From Zelonia costaricensis (Eukaryota; Euglenozoa; Kinetoplastea; Trypanosomatida; Trypanosomatidae), in assembly GCA_030849075.1 (NCBI GenBank), contig JASAOO010003348.1, positions 1 to 45,272 on the forward strand: a DNA stretch of 45,272 nucleotides, written 5' to 3'. The translations under genes were made by a program, and so were the position numbers. Shown piece after piece: positions 9,891 to 19,353 of the stretch (the stretch's first letter is position 1; each line of letters opens with the position of its first letter). The notes under the pieces were generated by a model that was not told the DNA's origin, ran no database searches, and saw only the letters and a program-made list of their open reading frames with translations.

Positions 9891-10610
9891 GATGGACGGC
9901 AAGTTGGGTTAGGTAGGGAGGGGGGCGAAGAGGGGAAGGGTGCGCGCAACGCGAGGGCAGATGTTGTGTCGGGACGGGGAAAACAACAATGCACAAAACG
10001 AGTTGCGAGAGAATTGAACGCTTGCGCGCCTCTCCCGTGTTCAGTGCGAGATGCGGACTGGGCAAGGAAGCGCGTGTTGTGGAGGGGGGTGTGGGGTTGA
10101 TCGGCCGGCCGACGGGAGCATAGATAGAGAAGGGCGTACAGGAGAGGGAGGGGAGGGGAGGGGGGGGGCGTAAGGATGTAGGATGTCACGCGCGTGCGGA
10201 ACGAAGGGTGGGGGCAGGGGAGGGACATACCGGAGTGCACCAGCACCCCAACGACTCAGCTTTTTTTTTTTTCAACGTGACACAACACCGACACGCACAG
10301 ACGCATTAGAAGTCGTCACTCGGTCTCTGTCAGAGTTTTGACAGGTGAGCGCGGCTCCGCCAAAGGAACGTGTTCGGCGCTGTTAGGCAGGACGAGGCCA
10401 GTGTCTCATAGTTGCTATTGTTGGCACGCACAGGTGGGTTTTGGCAGCGCCGCTGTGCCTTAAGTTGTCATGTGAGAAGGGGAGCAAGCACTACGAGCAA
10501 GGTGGACCCAAAAGCGGTAGCCAACAAGAGGCAACGTCCGCCTTGTGCTTGACGCCACCCGTCAACGCCCGCGAGCTCGTACGACGCCGGGCAGAGGCTG
10601 AAATGCGTGT
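9891..10610. other. Intergenic: 3' UTR of RsuA-like gene and 5' UTR of NOB1
   Basis: This 0.72-kb spacer holds two pyrimidine tracts on the transcribed strand (about 9911-9950 and 10141-10170) and a T run at 10261-10272. I see no gene in it. Confidence 0.65.
10058..10170 (-). promoter_or_regulatory. Predicted NOB1 trans-splice acceptor
   Basis: On the minus strand a long C-rich tract (10170-10141) is followed by its first AG in GCCCAG at 10059/10058. The pyrimidine tract closer to the gene (9950-9911) has no AG before the ATG, so it cannot serve as the acceptor tract. Confidence 0.45.
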
Positions 10611-11795
10611 CTACGCGTTCGTCGCATCGAACTCGCGCAGGCTGAGCACCATGCGGTTCGTCTTGAGGCGCCGCTCAAAGGTGAACAGCAGCGCCAGCTC
10701 CGCCGTATTCAGCGGTCGCACCTGGTGCTCCACCAGGGACGGTTGCAGCACGAAGGGGCCGCTACGCAGGAGCGAGATGACGGCGCCGTTGCGGTGCAGC
10801 CGGCGTGCGACGCGGTACGGCAACAGCGGCGTCGTGATGAGTAGCCGCTCCTCGACATGCAGCGGCACGGTGCTGAAGAGGTGCTTTGCGACCATGTCGC
10901 GGGGGGCCGGCGGGGCCGGGCAGCACACGCACGCACAGGACACCCCCGCATCCTTGAGCAGCATTGGCTGCACGGTTGCGTGGAGCTGCGTCTCGACATC
11001 CGACGCGGCACGACGAATCAGCTCCGGCGGCGTGCCGCGGGGAAAGCGGACGTCGTACACGCCAAAGTTGCCGAGGCTCTCGTTGTTCCAGTACCGCACC
11101 ATCGAGACGTCGTTGCTGGCGATGCCGAGGCCCTTCATGCCGTGCAGAAAGCCGATGGGCCGCAGCACGTTCAGCCCGAGCACCGCGCTGGGGTCGCTGC
11201 CCATGGTCGGTGCCATGCGGTGCACAAAGCTGCGCGGCTCGCTCTCCTCCGACGAGATGGAGACGCCGGGATGCAGGTACAGAAACGAGTAGGTGCGGTG
11301 CAGCGCACGCTTTAGCGCCGGCACCCACGGGCCGCGCGCCGCGACGACCGCCTCGTCGGCCTTTGCGTCGGTGCCGCCAGTGGAGCCCGTCTGCACGGCA
11401 GGCAGCGAAGAGCGAAGCTGGATGTCAAGCTGCTGAAACGTCTCCCAGCTCAGCTGACTCTCCAGGTCGCGGGCGCTGGACACGGTGACGTCGTTCACCT
11501 TGAGGCTACCGCTCTTGGCCAGCGCCTGCGTCTCCTCGAACGGGATGCCGCAGCGGTGGTAGAGCCAGTGGTAGAGCGACGGCGCGTGGGCGACGGTGTT
11601 GAGCTGTGCGTTGATGAAGCCGCGGCGGTTGCGCAGCAGGGCCGCCTCTGTGAGCTCCGTCTTGTGCAGTACGCCCACGCGAAAAACGCGACCCTTGGTC
11701 TGCTTCGCCACGTACTGCTTCTTGGCTGTCGGGTACTGCCGCACGCTTGCCAGCCGCGTCAGGCCGCGGTTGAGCTTCTCCAGGTTGAAACTCAT
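10611..11795 (-). CDS. RsuA/RluB-like pseudouridine synthase homologue, catalytic Asp missing
   Basis: This 394-residue protein aligns by eye along the RsuA/RluB family. An S4-like RNA-binding domain spans about residues 74-112. A segment like the catalytic loop follows: RPIGFLH...GLGIASND (212-229), compared with the family's PVGRLD..T.GLLLLTND. A following YDVRF strand sits at 247-251. The C-terminal motif is VARRLHRNGAVISLLRSGPF (329-348), then VRPLNTAEL (359-367), compared with VRRLFEAVG..VSRLIRVRYGPF...RPL...EL. The catalytic Asp position is His218 and the preceding Arg is Phe216, so pseudouridylation is unlikely and an RNA-binding or assembly role is likelier. The basic N-terminal ~40 residues (TRLASVRQYPTAKKQY) suggest a mitochondrial presequence, consistent with a mitoribosome assembly or structural role (inference). 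The first AG after a U10 tract is only 8 nt upstream of the ATG. Confidence 0.75.
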   Translation of the reverse strand: MSFNLEKLNRGLTRLASVRQYPTAKKQYVAKQTKGRVFRVGVLHKTELTEAALLRNRRGFINAQLNTVAHAPSLYHWLYHRCGIPFEETQALAKSGSLKVNDVTVSSARDLESQLSWETFQQLDIQLRSSLPAVQTGSTGGTDAKADEAVVAARGPWVPALKRALHRTYSFLYLHPGVSISSEESEPRSFVHRMAPTMGSDPSAVLGLNVLRPIGFLHGMKGLGIASNDVSMVRYWNNESLGNFGVYDVRFPRGTPPELIRRAASDVETQLHATVQPMLLKDAGVSCACVCCPAPPAPRDMVAKHLFSTVPLHVEERLLITTPLLPYRVARRLHRNGAVISLLRSGPFVLQPSLVEHQVRPLNTAELALLFTFERRLKTNRMVLSLREFDATNA

Positions 11796-12526
11796 CGCGT
11801 TGCTTCAGAGCAGAAAAAAAAAAGTGAGTGACGGAGTACTGCGCGGGGAAACGCCGGGCTGCTCAAACGCGGCGGATCGCACCGAGCAACTCAGCCGTGC
11901 AGGACTACACGCAACACAAGAAACGAGAGGGTGGTGTCGATATGACAACAGCACAGAGGAGAAGAGATAGGAAAGGGTTTCTTTTTCGTCGAAGTAACAA
12001 GACAACTTCAACGCCGCGGCGTGGAGTGGCCGGCGACGCGCCCCTCCCGCGAGCGTGGCGCAGGAGATCGTCGCGCGCCGACACTCCTCGGCGCGGGGGG
12101 GGGGGTCAGCCACGCACATGAGACAACACACTCATGAGAACTTGCAAGCGTACCGTCCACCACCACCACTTCCTCCGCCCCCCCCCCTTGCTTGGATTGT
12201 GTCGGGGAGAGCGAGGTGCAGTAGCTTGACGGTGCACCGTGAGCGACTCCAATGAAGCACTGCGTCGCTGTAGTGGCCACGTATCGTTTTCGTTCTTTTT
12301 CTCGCATGGTGAGGGGTGAGTTAGCGCACATTCGATTTGGCGCGTCTTAACCGGATTAACTACTACGCGAGCACACCCAGCGGCTCGACGAAGCAGGACA
12401 GGTGAGAAGGAAAAAAAACGGGAAACGAGGAGCGGCGAAGGGCTGCGCAAAGATGTCCTCTCATTGCCCTCCCACGCCCCCTCCCCCCTCCCTCCCTCCC
12501 TGTGCCGTGCCGTCACCTGCACGCGC
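11796..12526. other. Intergenic: 3' UTR of RGG-rich gene
   Basis: This 0.73-kb spacer holds an A run at 11813-11822 (U on the transcript), G runs at about 12097-12105 and C-rich stretches (about 12175-12190 and 12475-12500). No credible gene is present. Confidence 0.65.
11803..11823 (-). promoter_or_regulatory. Predicted trans-splice acceptor of RsuA-like gene
   Basis: On the minus strand a run of about ten U leads to CTGCTCTGAAG, whose AG at 11804/11803 is the first after the tract and leaves a 7-nt 5' UTR. Confidence 0.4.
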
Positions 12527-14362
12527 TCACTCCTCGTCCACAGCGGCCTCCTCCTCGGCCTGCGCGTACTTTCCGGCCTCCTCCTGCAGCTGCTTCGCGA
12601 TAGCGGCCTGCTTCACCTTGTTGCGCTCCTCGTTGACGAAACGCAGGGCACGCCGCGGTAGCACAACGGTGTCGGCGTGGTGCCGCTGCGTCTGCACGAG
12701 CCGGTCCGAGGCGAGCCGCTTCACCTCCGCGTCGATGTCACTGCCCGATGCGGCCACGGCGATGGCCGAGAGCACGTCGACGCTCGACGGTGCGAACGCC
12801 TTCCCGCCGCCCGCCTGCCACAGCTGATCGACGACTGCCCGCAGCGCTGCCGAGTCACCGGCGGTTAGTGACTTGAGGTTTATCACCGTCTCGAGCTGCG
12901 TGGCCTGCTCCACTATGTCCTTCTCGACCTGCTGCTCCAGGAGCGCAAGAAATCGCTCGTCGCTGGGGGCCAGAAGCTCCTTCTCCTTGCACCACTCCAG
13001 CACCTTGGTGAACTTGGACAGCGGCTGCTGTGGCACGTTGGGTGCGCGCTGCTCCAGCACCGCCTCGAGGGCCCCGAAGGCGACGGACACGATCGCGCGG
13101 AAGCAGGCAACCTCGTCCTTCGTCAGAGGGCCGCGTCGAGGTGCCGGCCCGCCTGCAGCGAGCGCGGTGTCCGCAGGGGGTGACGAGGCGGCCACCACCT
13201 CCAGCTCATCCTCGCCGTCACGCCGCTCCCCTTCGTCAAGCCTGTCGACCGTGCTGTCGGCTGCGCTGTCCGGCTGCGGCGGCGTCACCGGCGGCGCTAA
13301 GGCCGGCTCGACGAGGCGGCGGGCCTTGGAGAGGAGCTTGCTGATGAGCTGACACCTGGCGCCGTAGTCGAGCTTGCCGGCTGCCGTGCTGCCATCGACC
13401 TGCACCTCCTCCGCCTCCTCCTCCTCGTTCTCGGCCACCAGCTTCGCGAGCCTCTTCGCGCACCCCTGCAAGTCCTCGACCGTCGTCGACATCTCGATCA
13501 GCCGCTGCAGGCGGCCGACGGGGTCGCGCGCGGCGAGCTTCTTCAGGAGCTCACGCGGGGACAGCAGAGACGCCGTCTCCGCATCCAGCGCAGGGGCCAC
13601 GGGTGCAGGGAGCTGCACGGGGCTTGCCGCCTCGCCGTCAGCGGTGGTCTCCGAGTCCGGTTCCTTGGCCGGGAGGGAGCGGACGCCCTCACCCCACGCG
13701 GACTTGCGCACCCCCTCCTGCTCGCAGCGGATGAGAAATTCGTGCGCGGGCGGCGTCATGGCGTTCTTGCCCAGCGCGTACAGCGCGAAGAGGCGCTCCA
13801 GCGTCGTGAACACTTCGTCCTTGTACTGGGCCATGAGCTGCTCGTACACCGCCGCGGGCCGATGGCTGACGGCTTGCAGAAAGGTGTTGACCGACTTGGC
13901 CTCGCGGAACTTGTCGCTGGAGTGGTACTCCCGCACGTACTCGGCAATCGTCGCCGCATCACCCAGCATCGAGTGGAGCAGGGCAAAGTTCGAGCTCGGC
14001 TTCTGCTCCTTCTTCTCCCGCTTCGCGGCCGGCTCCCCCTCCCGCGGCGTGTGCGTGCCGTGCTTGCCGGAGAGGGAGCGGTGGCGCAGCGCCTTCTTCG
14101 GAACGTACCCGCGGCCCCCACGACCACCACCGCGCCCCCGCTCCCCTCCGTCGCCGCGACCACGGCCGCGACCACGGCCAGACGCATCTCCCCGGCCACG
14201 ACTCGCGCCGCGGCTCAGCCCAGCGCCCCGGCCACCCCGGCGGCTGTCCTCGCCGCGACCGCCGCGAAAGCCACCACCACGGATGCCGCCGCGGCCACCC
14301 CCGCGCGTCGCGGGTGTCGGACTGCTGAGCTGCGCGCTTCCGGGTGCGCCCACAGCCTCCAT
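12527..14362 (-). CDS. RGG-rich protein, probable RNA-binding, unknown function
   Basis: The gene encodes 611 residues. Residues 20-85 are a dense Arg-Gly domain (RGG, RGR and RG repeats), a typical substrate of arginine methyltransferases and a known mode of RNA binding. A basic linker follows (about 86-125). The rest is mostly helical with acidic low-complexity linkers (about 225-260, 325-345, 370-415). I do not recognise the helical domains and see no RRM or zinc finger. The C-terminus ends in an Ala/Glu-rich coil. The start is the ATG at 14362; the ORF extends to a TTG at 14458, without an ATG. A C-rich tract (about 14640-14605) with first AG at 14482/14481 predicts a ~118-nt 5' UTR with no upstream ATG. 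A role in mRNA or rRNP metabolism is inferred only from the RGG domain. Confidence 0.85.
   Translation of the reverse strand: MEAVGAPGSAQLSSPTPATRGGGRGGIRGGGFRGGRGEDSRRGGRGAGLSRGASRGRGDASGRGRGRGRGDGGERGRGGGRGGRGYVPKKALRHRSLSGKHGTHTPREGEPAAKREKKEQKPSSNFALLHSMLGDAATIAEYVREYHSSDKFREAKSVNTFLQAVSHRPAAVYEQLMAQYKDEVFTTLERLFALYALGKNAMTPPAHEFLIRCEQEGVRKSAWGEGVRSLPAKEPDSETTADGEAASPVQLPAPVAPALDAETASLLSPRELLKKLAARDPVGRLQRLIEMSTTVEDLQGCAKRLAKLVAENEEEEAEEVQVDGSTAAGKLDYGARCQLISKLLSKARRLVEPALAPPVTPPQPDSAADSTVDRLDEGERRDGEDELEVVAASSPPADTALAAGGPAPRRGPLTKDEVACFRAIVSVAFGALEAVLEQRAPNVPQQPLSKFTKVLEWCKEKELLAPSDERFLALLEQQVEKDIVEQATQLETVINLKSLTAGDSAALRAVVDQLWQAGGGKAFAPSSVDVLSAIAVAASGSDIDAEVKRLASDRLVQTQRHHADTVVLPRRALRFVNEERNKVKQAAIAKQLQEEAGKYAQAEEEAAVDEE
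14108..14305 (-). repeat. RGG/RG repeat-coding segment
   Basis: This G/C-rich segment encodes the Arg-Gly domain (residues 20-85) of the RGG-rich protein. The repeat unit is irregular (2-5 residues). Confidence 0.85.
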
Positions 14363-15762
14363 TTCTTCTTTGTGTTTTTCTGTTCTGTTCCGATGCAGCG
14401 CGCTCAACGGGCAAGTCGGAGCGGACGAGGCGTCACGTGTCAGCGTGCGTCGATGCAATGGGCGTGTGTTGCGTCACGCTCTTTGCGAGGTGGGCCCCGG
14501 TAGGACCGCAAAACGGCACGATGTCCCGCAAGGCGAGGGAGACGCATGACATCGTGCGCGTAGCCGGGGGCACACACGGTGAGAAATGGGGACGTGTGGG
14601 AACGGAGGGTGGGAAGAGGGGGGGGGAGGGAGGAGGCAGGAGTGTCAAGAGCGGCACCTCACACCTTTGCGCGAGTCAGAAGCGATGCGTGCTCTCGCGT
14701 CGCGTCTGAACGCGGCAGACTCGCTCAAGAGCACGACGAGACACGGCGGCGAGACTAGCGCACGAATACCCACCGCCGCAGACGTGACAGAAAGCACAGA
14801 GCTGCGCACGCCGCCGCCAAAGTCCCGCTCTTTCTCGTCAACTCGCTTCGCCTGCGCTTCATACCGGCCCCGCACTTCTCACGAGGGAGGGGAGGGGGGG
14901 GCTTTACAAATGATCTAGATTCACTTTAGATCCACACGATACACGCACACAAACGTGTGTGCCTTCTTGTCGCTGGTTGCGCTCTGCACACGCCCTAGTC
15001 GATGCGTGTGTCACCCCGTCTGCCCCCCTCCCCCTCCGATGAAGAAGCGGTCGCAAGCGCTTTCGACGTCGCCGTGTCACGCACGACGGCTTGTTTGCCT
15101 TCTCTATTGAAGCACCAGCATTAGGTATGGCAACAGCGTAGAACGCAGTGAAACTCGCATCGCGCAGAAAGCGGAAGGCAGCTTCTCGCTCCTGCACGCG
15201 CGCGCGCACAGACACACACGGACACATATTGGAAAGCACGCGTTGACAACACTGAGCAGATGCACCCGGGAGCGCACCACACAATGGCATTCCCCTCTTT
15301 TGACACTTCTTTCATCGGTCGATGCTCCTTTGCCGTCGTTGAGACGGCCGCACACGTCGCCCACGCATCACCGGCCTGGGTGCGGAGAAACCGATCACTC
15401 ACATCAGCCCAAAACAACAACAACCAAAAAAGACAGCAAGCGAACGAGCACAAAACAACGGAAGCACGCGCAGATTCCTTGTGACGGCCAGAGGGTGACT
15501 GTGCACGCAGGCCTCTACGAGCAGGCGAACCGCTTCCGCCGCAGACAGCTCCCAGACGCTTGTAGGGCTACGAGGAGCCACGACACGCTGGGGGAGGAGG
15601 GGGGGGGGTGGCTGCGCACTCCCCTCCTCCCCTCATCTCCCATCTTTATCCCGCGCATCGTGTGCAAGGTGAAAGTGAGAGCGGGGAATCAAGAAAAGCA
15701 GAACGGGGAGGAGGGGTGGTTGACAGGGCAGCGCTGCGGTGGGCACCGGGTCGCGTCATCTT
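14363..15762. other. Intergenic: 3' UTR of CK2 beta and 5' UTR of RGG-rich gene
   Basis: This 1.4-kb spacer has no supported gene. It holds G-rich runs at 14605-14640 and 14883-14900, and a G run at 15600-15608. A minus ORF at 14645-14875 looks balanced in composition but lacks any ATG. Confidence 0.6.
14481..14640 (-). promoter_or_regulatory. Predicted trans-splice acceptor of RGG-rich gene
   Basis: The C-rich tract at 14640-14605 (minus strand) is followed by its first AG at 14482/14481 (GCAAAG). The spacing of over 100 nt is long, so confidence is modest. Confidence 0.3.
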
Positions 15763-16641
15763 CTACTCCGCCTTCTCACCGGAGCTCGTGGAACTGGAGG
15801 AGCCGTCGGAGGGGGGCAGCTGACCCGCCTGCACGGCGCCTGCTGCAGCGGCTGCGGCGTCCGCCTTCGCGCCTTCCTCGTCCTCCTGCGGCGCGCGGGC
15901 CTGTTGCGGCTGCTTGCGCGATCCGGCTCCGTTCGTCGTGGCCGCCGAGGTTCCGGTGGCGGAAGTTGGACCACTGGCGGCACCGGCGCCGTTAGTGATG
16001 AGCGGCGTGCCAGGCTTGCGCACGCGGAAGCCGTAAACCTTGGGCACGTACTGCTGGTTCGGCGGCGGAATCACGACACCGCGCTCGCGCAGCTGCATGA
16101 GCAGGAGATGCGGGAACGTCGTGCCCCAGAAGGCTCCGTCGAGGCTGCGGTGGCGGACGGAGCGGGGGTGATAGATGTCCTCGCAGCGTGGGCAGAAGAG
16201 CTTGACAGAGCTCTCGCGCACCACGTCGCTCTGCCCTACAGGCAACAGCGCGTGTCCCTCGCAGAAGACGCGGGGGCAGCTGCCAAACTCACTCTGCGCG
16301 AACTTCTCTTCCATGAGCTTGAGGCCTCGGCCGGTGGTGATGAAGCGGGCGTGTATCAGACCGTACAGGATCTCCGCCGAGCTCTCCACGAGCCGCTTCT
16401 GCTGCTCTGTCAGGCCGTCGCTCTCCATGGACTCGATGTCCAGAATGAGCTCCAATGCGTAGTGGTAGAAGGGCACCATCGGTGCAAGCCCCGTGAGGTT
16501 GAAGTCATCCGTGATGAACTCGCGGTCCACCATGCAGAAGAACTCGTTGCCCTTGAGGTCGCAGAACCACGTGATCCAGCTCACGAGCTCCTCGTCTTCG
16601 TACTCGTACTCCATGTTGTCTGGCGAGTACCTCTCATCCAT
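15763..16641 (-). CDS. CK2B: Casein kinase II regulatory subunit beta
   Basis: This 292-residue protein is a clear CK2 beta, the dimeric regulatory subunit that binds CK2 alpha catalytic chains in a tetramer and sets substrate choice. Hallmarks are SWITWFCDLKGNEFFCMVD (21-39), FNLTGL (47-52) and ILYGLIHARFI (91-101). The zinc-binding dimerisation domain has Cys122, Cys127, Cys150 and Cys153 (SCPRVFCEG and FCPRCEDIYHPRS). DGAFWGTTFPHL (168-179) and QQYVPKVYGFRV (196-207) follow. The family core ends near 212. The remaining ~80 residues are a Gly/Ala/Ser/Gln/Asp-rich disordered tail, longer than in animals. The acidic loop is short. The start is uncertain: the first AG after the C-rich tract lies just 2 nt before the ATG at 16641, so translation may begin at Met10 (16614), which fits the family equally well. 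Confidence 0.95.
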   Translation of the reverse strand: MDERYSPDNMEYEYEDEELVSWITWFCDLKGNEFFCMVDREFITDDFNLTGLAPMVPFYHYALELILDIESMESDGLTEQQKRLVESSAEILYGLIHARFITTGRGLKLMEEKFAQSEFGSCPRVFCEGHALLPVGQSDVVRESSVKLFCPRCEDIYHPRSVRHRSLDGAFWGTTFPHLLLMQLRERGVVIPPPNQQYVPKVYGFRVRKPGTPLITNGAGAASGPTSATGTSAATTNGAGSRKQPQQARAPQEDEEGAKADAAAAAAGAVQAGQLPPSDGSSSSTSSGEKAE

Positions 16642-16643
16642 TC

Positions 16644-16702
16644 CTCAGCGCGCAGCGGGAGAGGGTGCCGGTCGCGTGCGACGCGAGGGGGAAGGGGGGG
16701 GG
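16644..16702 (-). promoter_or_regulatory. C-rich tract and predicted acceptor of CK2 beta
   Basis: On the minus strand about ten C followed by more pyrimidines (16702-16682) are followed by the first AG at 16645/16644, only 2 nt before the first ATG of the CK2 beta ORF. This bears on the start choice of that gene. Confidence 0.4.
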
Positions 16703-18422
16703 GATGCCAACCACCCGCAAGAAGCTGAAGCGGTGCGTGCGGTCAAGGAGGAGGGAGCAACAGAGAAAAACAAAAAATACCAGTGGTGGCAGAAACGCGA
16801 GGAGGACTTCAACAATGTGGAAACAGCAAAGCCGATGTGGCACTTGACTTCGTGGATGTGTGGTGTATGGAAAGAGCTGAGCCGATCGCGGGAAAAGGCA
16901 TGTGTGCGAGGGTACGGAGGGCAGGGCAACCAGCACCACTACATACACAGACACAGACCCTCCCGTTCAAAGCAAGCTGCGGAGAAGAGTTCGGGAAAAG
17001 GGAAGAGCGACAGCGTGAGAACCAGAGGACTCGCACGACATGATGCTGGCAAGTGCGGATGTGCGTGCGTCACTCGCCTCCAGGTCGCGCGTACTGTGTG
17101 AGCACATGCATCGCGCACTGCGGAGAATAGATGACAGACGCGCGGCCACGGTGTGCACGCCCTCGACCTCCCGCCGCGTCGGGCGGAGAGGCGCGAGTCG
17201 TGTTTCTGTGTGTATGTGTGTGTGTCACCCAACCAGCAACAAGGTGTTGCTGGTTGTCGTCCGGCGAGCGTCCACTCCTGCGCAGGTGGTCGGCACCGCT
17301 GCACATCACAGCACGAGTGCCGTACCTCCTCGTCGTCGACCGAGTCCACCTTCGCTCCGCCTCCGCCCACAGCCCCCCCCCCCTCCCTTTCCTCCGCAGA
17401 CCACTGGTTGTGCTCGCTTGAGTCGCCGCTCGCGCATTCCCACCTTGACAAGCGGCCTCGGTGCTTCGGAAGGACGCCAGAGACGGCGACACGCACAACG
17501 GCAGCGGCACGCGGAAAGTGGAGGAAGAGGGCTGCGAAACTGCAAAGGGGGGAGGTGTGTCAGGGACGACTGACGCTGTTGCGGTGGCGGCCGGCACGGC
17601 ACAAGGCGGCGACTGCGCAGGACAGCCTCGCACCCGAGTTGATACGAGCTGGAAACACGAAGAAATGCACCGAGGCAAGCGGAGGTGGGTGGTGACCGTC
17701 GCGGCAGGCAGGACCGGTAGTCTGCTGCCTTGTCTTTGCTGCCGGCTACGGTCAGACCCAGCTTGACCTCCCACCGCCAGTCGCGCGCGTTGCGCGCACG
17801 ACGGGGCCGCGTGCAAGCACACAAGGACGCCCGGGTAGCCGATGGATAACGTGTTTCAGCTTTTCGCCGCGCGCCTTCCCAGCCCCACGCTTCTCTCGTT
17901 CCTCCATCGAAGATGGGGAGTGTTCGGTCGTTTCAGACAAGGTGGCATTCGTACAGGTGGGCGCCCATCACCTTGACAGCAGCCCTAGCGCGTGCTATTT
18001 TCCTTCCGCAGAGGGTGTCCTATGTTCTTTTTCTGTTAAACCTCAGACTCGAATTATGTCCCCAGCGTTCAACCTTAAATAAAAAACAAGAGGGCATCAC
18101 CACCAGCCGAAAAAAAAAAACACACCTGGGCAGAAGAGGACAGAAAAACCTAAAAACGGTATAGCGCGACCCTCTATTCGGTGGGCGACAGCGAGGGGGG
18201 GGGAGGGATGAGGACGGAGGAGCTCAGAAATCAAGGCAGTGAAAGGAGCCAAAGCGAGACGGACACAGAAGAGACCCGCCATGTAGCCGTTGCCTCCTTC
18301 ACTCGCGTGTCACTCTTGACGTGTGCTTTTCCTTCTGTGTTTCTTTTGCTTCATCTCTCCTTCTCCCTTGTGACTGCCCCGCCTCCTGTTTGCTTGTGTC
18401 CTTTTACCTAATCAACGAGACG

Positions 18423-18475
18423 TGCACACAAACACACACACACACACAAACACACACATTCATACACACAAACAC
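18423..18475. repeat. CA-rich imperfect microsatellite
   Basis: Repeated ACAC units interrupted by AA and TT dinucleotides lie in the putative 3' UTR of the PUF-like gene. Confidence 0.75.
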
Positions 18476-19353
18476 CGAAACAGAACATCACAGACGGTTC
18501 TAAACGAAGAACTACATACGCCGCCACAGCAGCGGGGCTACAAGGGATACAAGAACAGGGGGGGGACTTGACGGGCAAACAAATGAACCGTGGGGGAGGG
18601 TGAGTCACGTAAGCTGCGCGAGAGGAAAGGACAAGTGGCCAAGTGAGGATGCAAACCTCACGCGCAGACCACCCACATTCTCCAGTCGTCCGCACAGAAC
18701 GCCAGCTAGAAAAAAGAAGCGACGTTCACACCGCACCACACAGACACACACGCACACAACACATCCAAGTCCATCAACGATCGAACAAACCACGAAGAAA
18801 AAAAGGGGCAAAACTGTCGATTCACACGCAGACAGTGACGTACCACACAACAGAAGAAAAAGACAAAGCCAGAAAGATCCAGCGACAAGGCATGGAGGCT
18901 TCGCCTCCTGAACAGCTGCACAGCCGGAGGCGAAGCCGCGCCACAACAACAGGAGAACAAAAGAGAAACGAGACGAGCGAAAACGGGAAAGTGGCGTCAT
19001 TTTTGACGCCGGCACACGCAATCAAGCTCAGACCGACAGGAGACGGGCCGGGAAAGGGGAGGGAGGGAATGCGAACGCGCCGCGGCCACAGAATACACAC
19101 ACAAAAAAAAAGGAAACAGGGAAAAAAGGCCGTCGCAGTATCCAAGCAGGTGTAGGCGACGTGACGGGACAAAGCACGACGCTGATGTATCTCGGTGCGG
19201 TAACGTGCGCCACGGTCATGCCCTCGAAAGCGCGTATTCGCTTTTTCTGGCCATGTGCGTGTGTGTGTGTGTGTGCGGCTGAAAAACCAAAACGCACAGC
19301 GCTGAGGCCCGGTGAGCTACTCTTTTTCTCCTTTGAACTCCTGTTCAACTCGC

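Larger units (their letters stand above)
16642..19353. other. Intergenic: mostly 3' UTR of PUF-like gene
   Basis: At 2.7 kb this is the longest spacer in the window. If CK2 beta has a very short 5' UTR, almost all of it is 3' UTR of the PUF-like gene. It holds G runs (about 16690-16702 and 18196-18204), an A run at 18110-18120 and CA-rich sequence (about 18423-18475). ORFs of 100-250 codons on both strands here are Ser/Arg/Pro low complexity and shift between frames, so I call no gene. Confidence 0.55.

Noticed and set aside
9891..9902. Four-residue N-terminal extension of NOB1 (TTG start at 9902)
   Set aside because: TTG is not an expected start in trypanosomatids; the ATG at 9890 is used.
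8112..10100. 662-codon plus-strand ORF opposite NOB1
   Set aside because: It runs antisense to a well-supported gene and is rich in Arg/Leu/Val/Ala/His in the way GC-rich antisense shadows are.
14645..14875. 76-codon minus ORF with balanced composition
   Set aside because: It begins with a GTG and contains no ATG in frame, so it cannot be a gene as read.
17752..17907. 51-codon minus ORF beginning MEEREKRGAGKARGEKLK
   Set aside because: Arg/Gly-rich without coding bias; a short basic ORF is expected by chance in this GC-rich spacer.
16642..19353. SIDER-type retroposon remnant
   Set aside because: The spacer is long enough, but I cannot recall the consensus well enough to recognise it by eye and will not claim it without a search.
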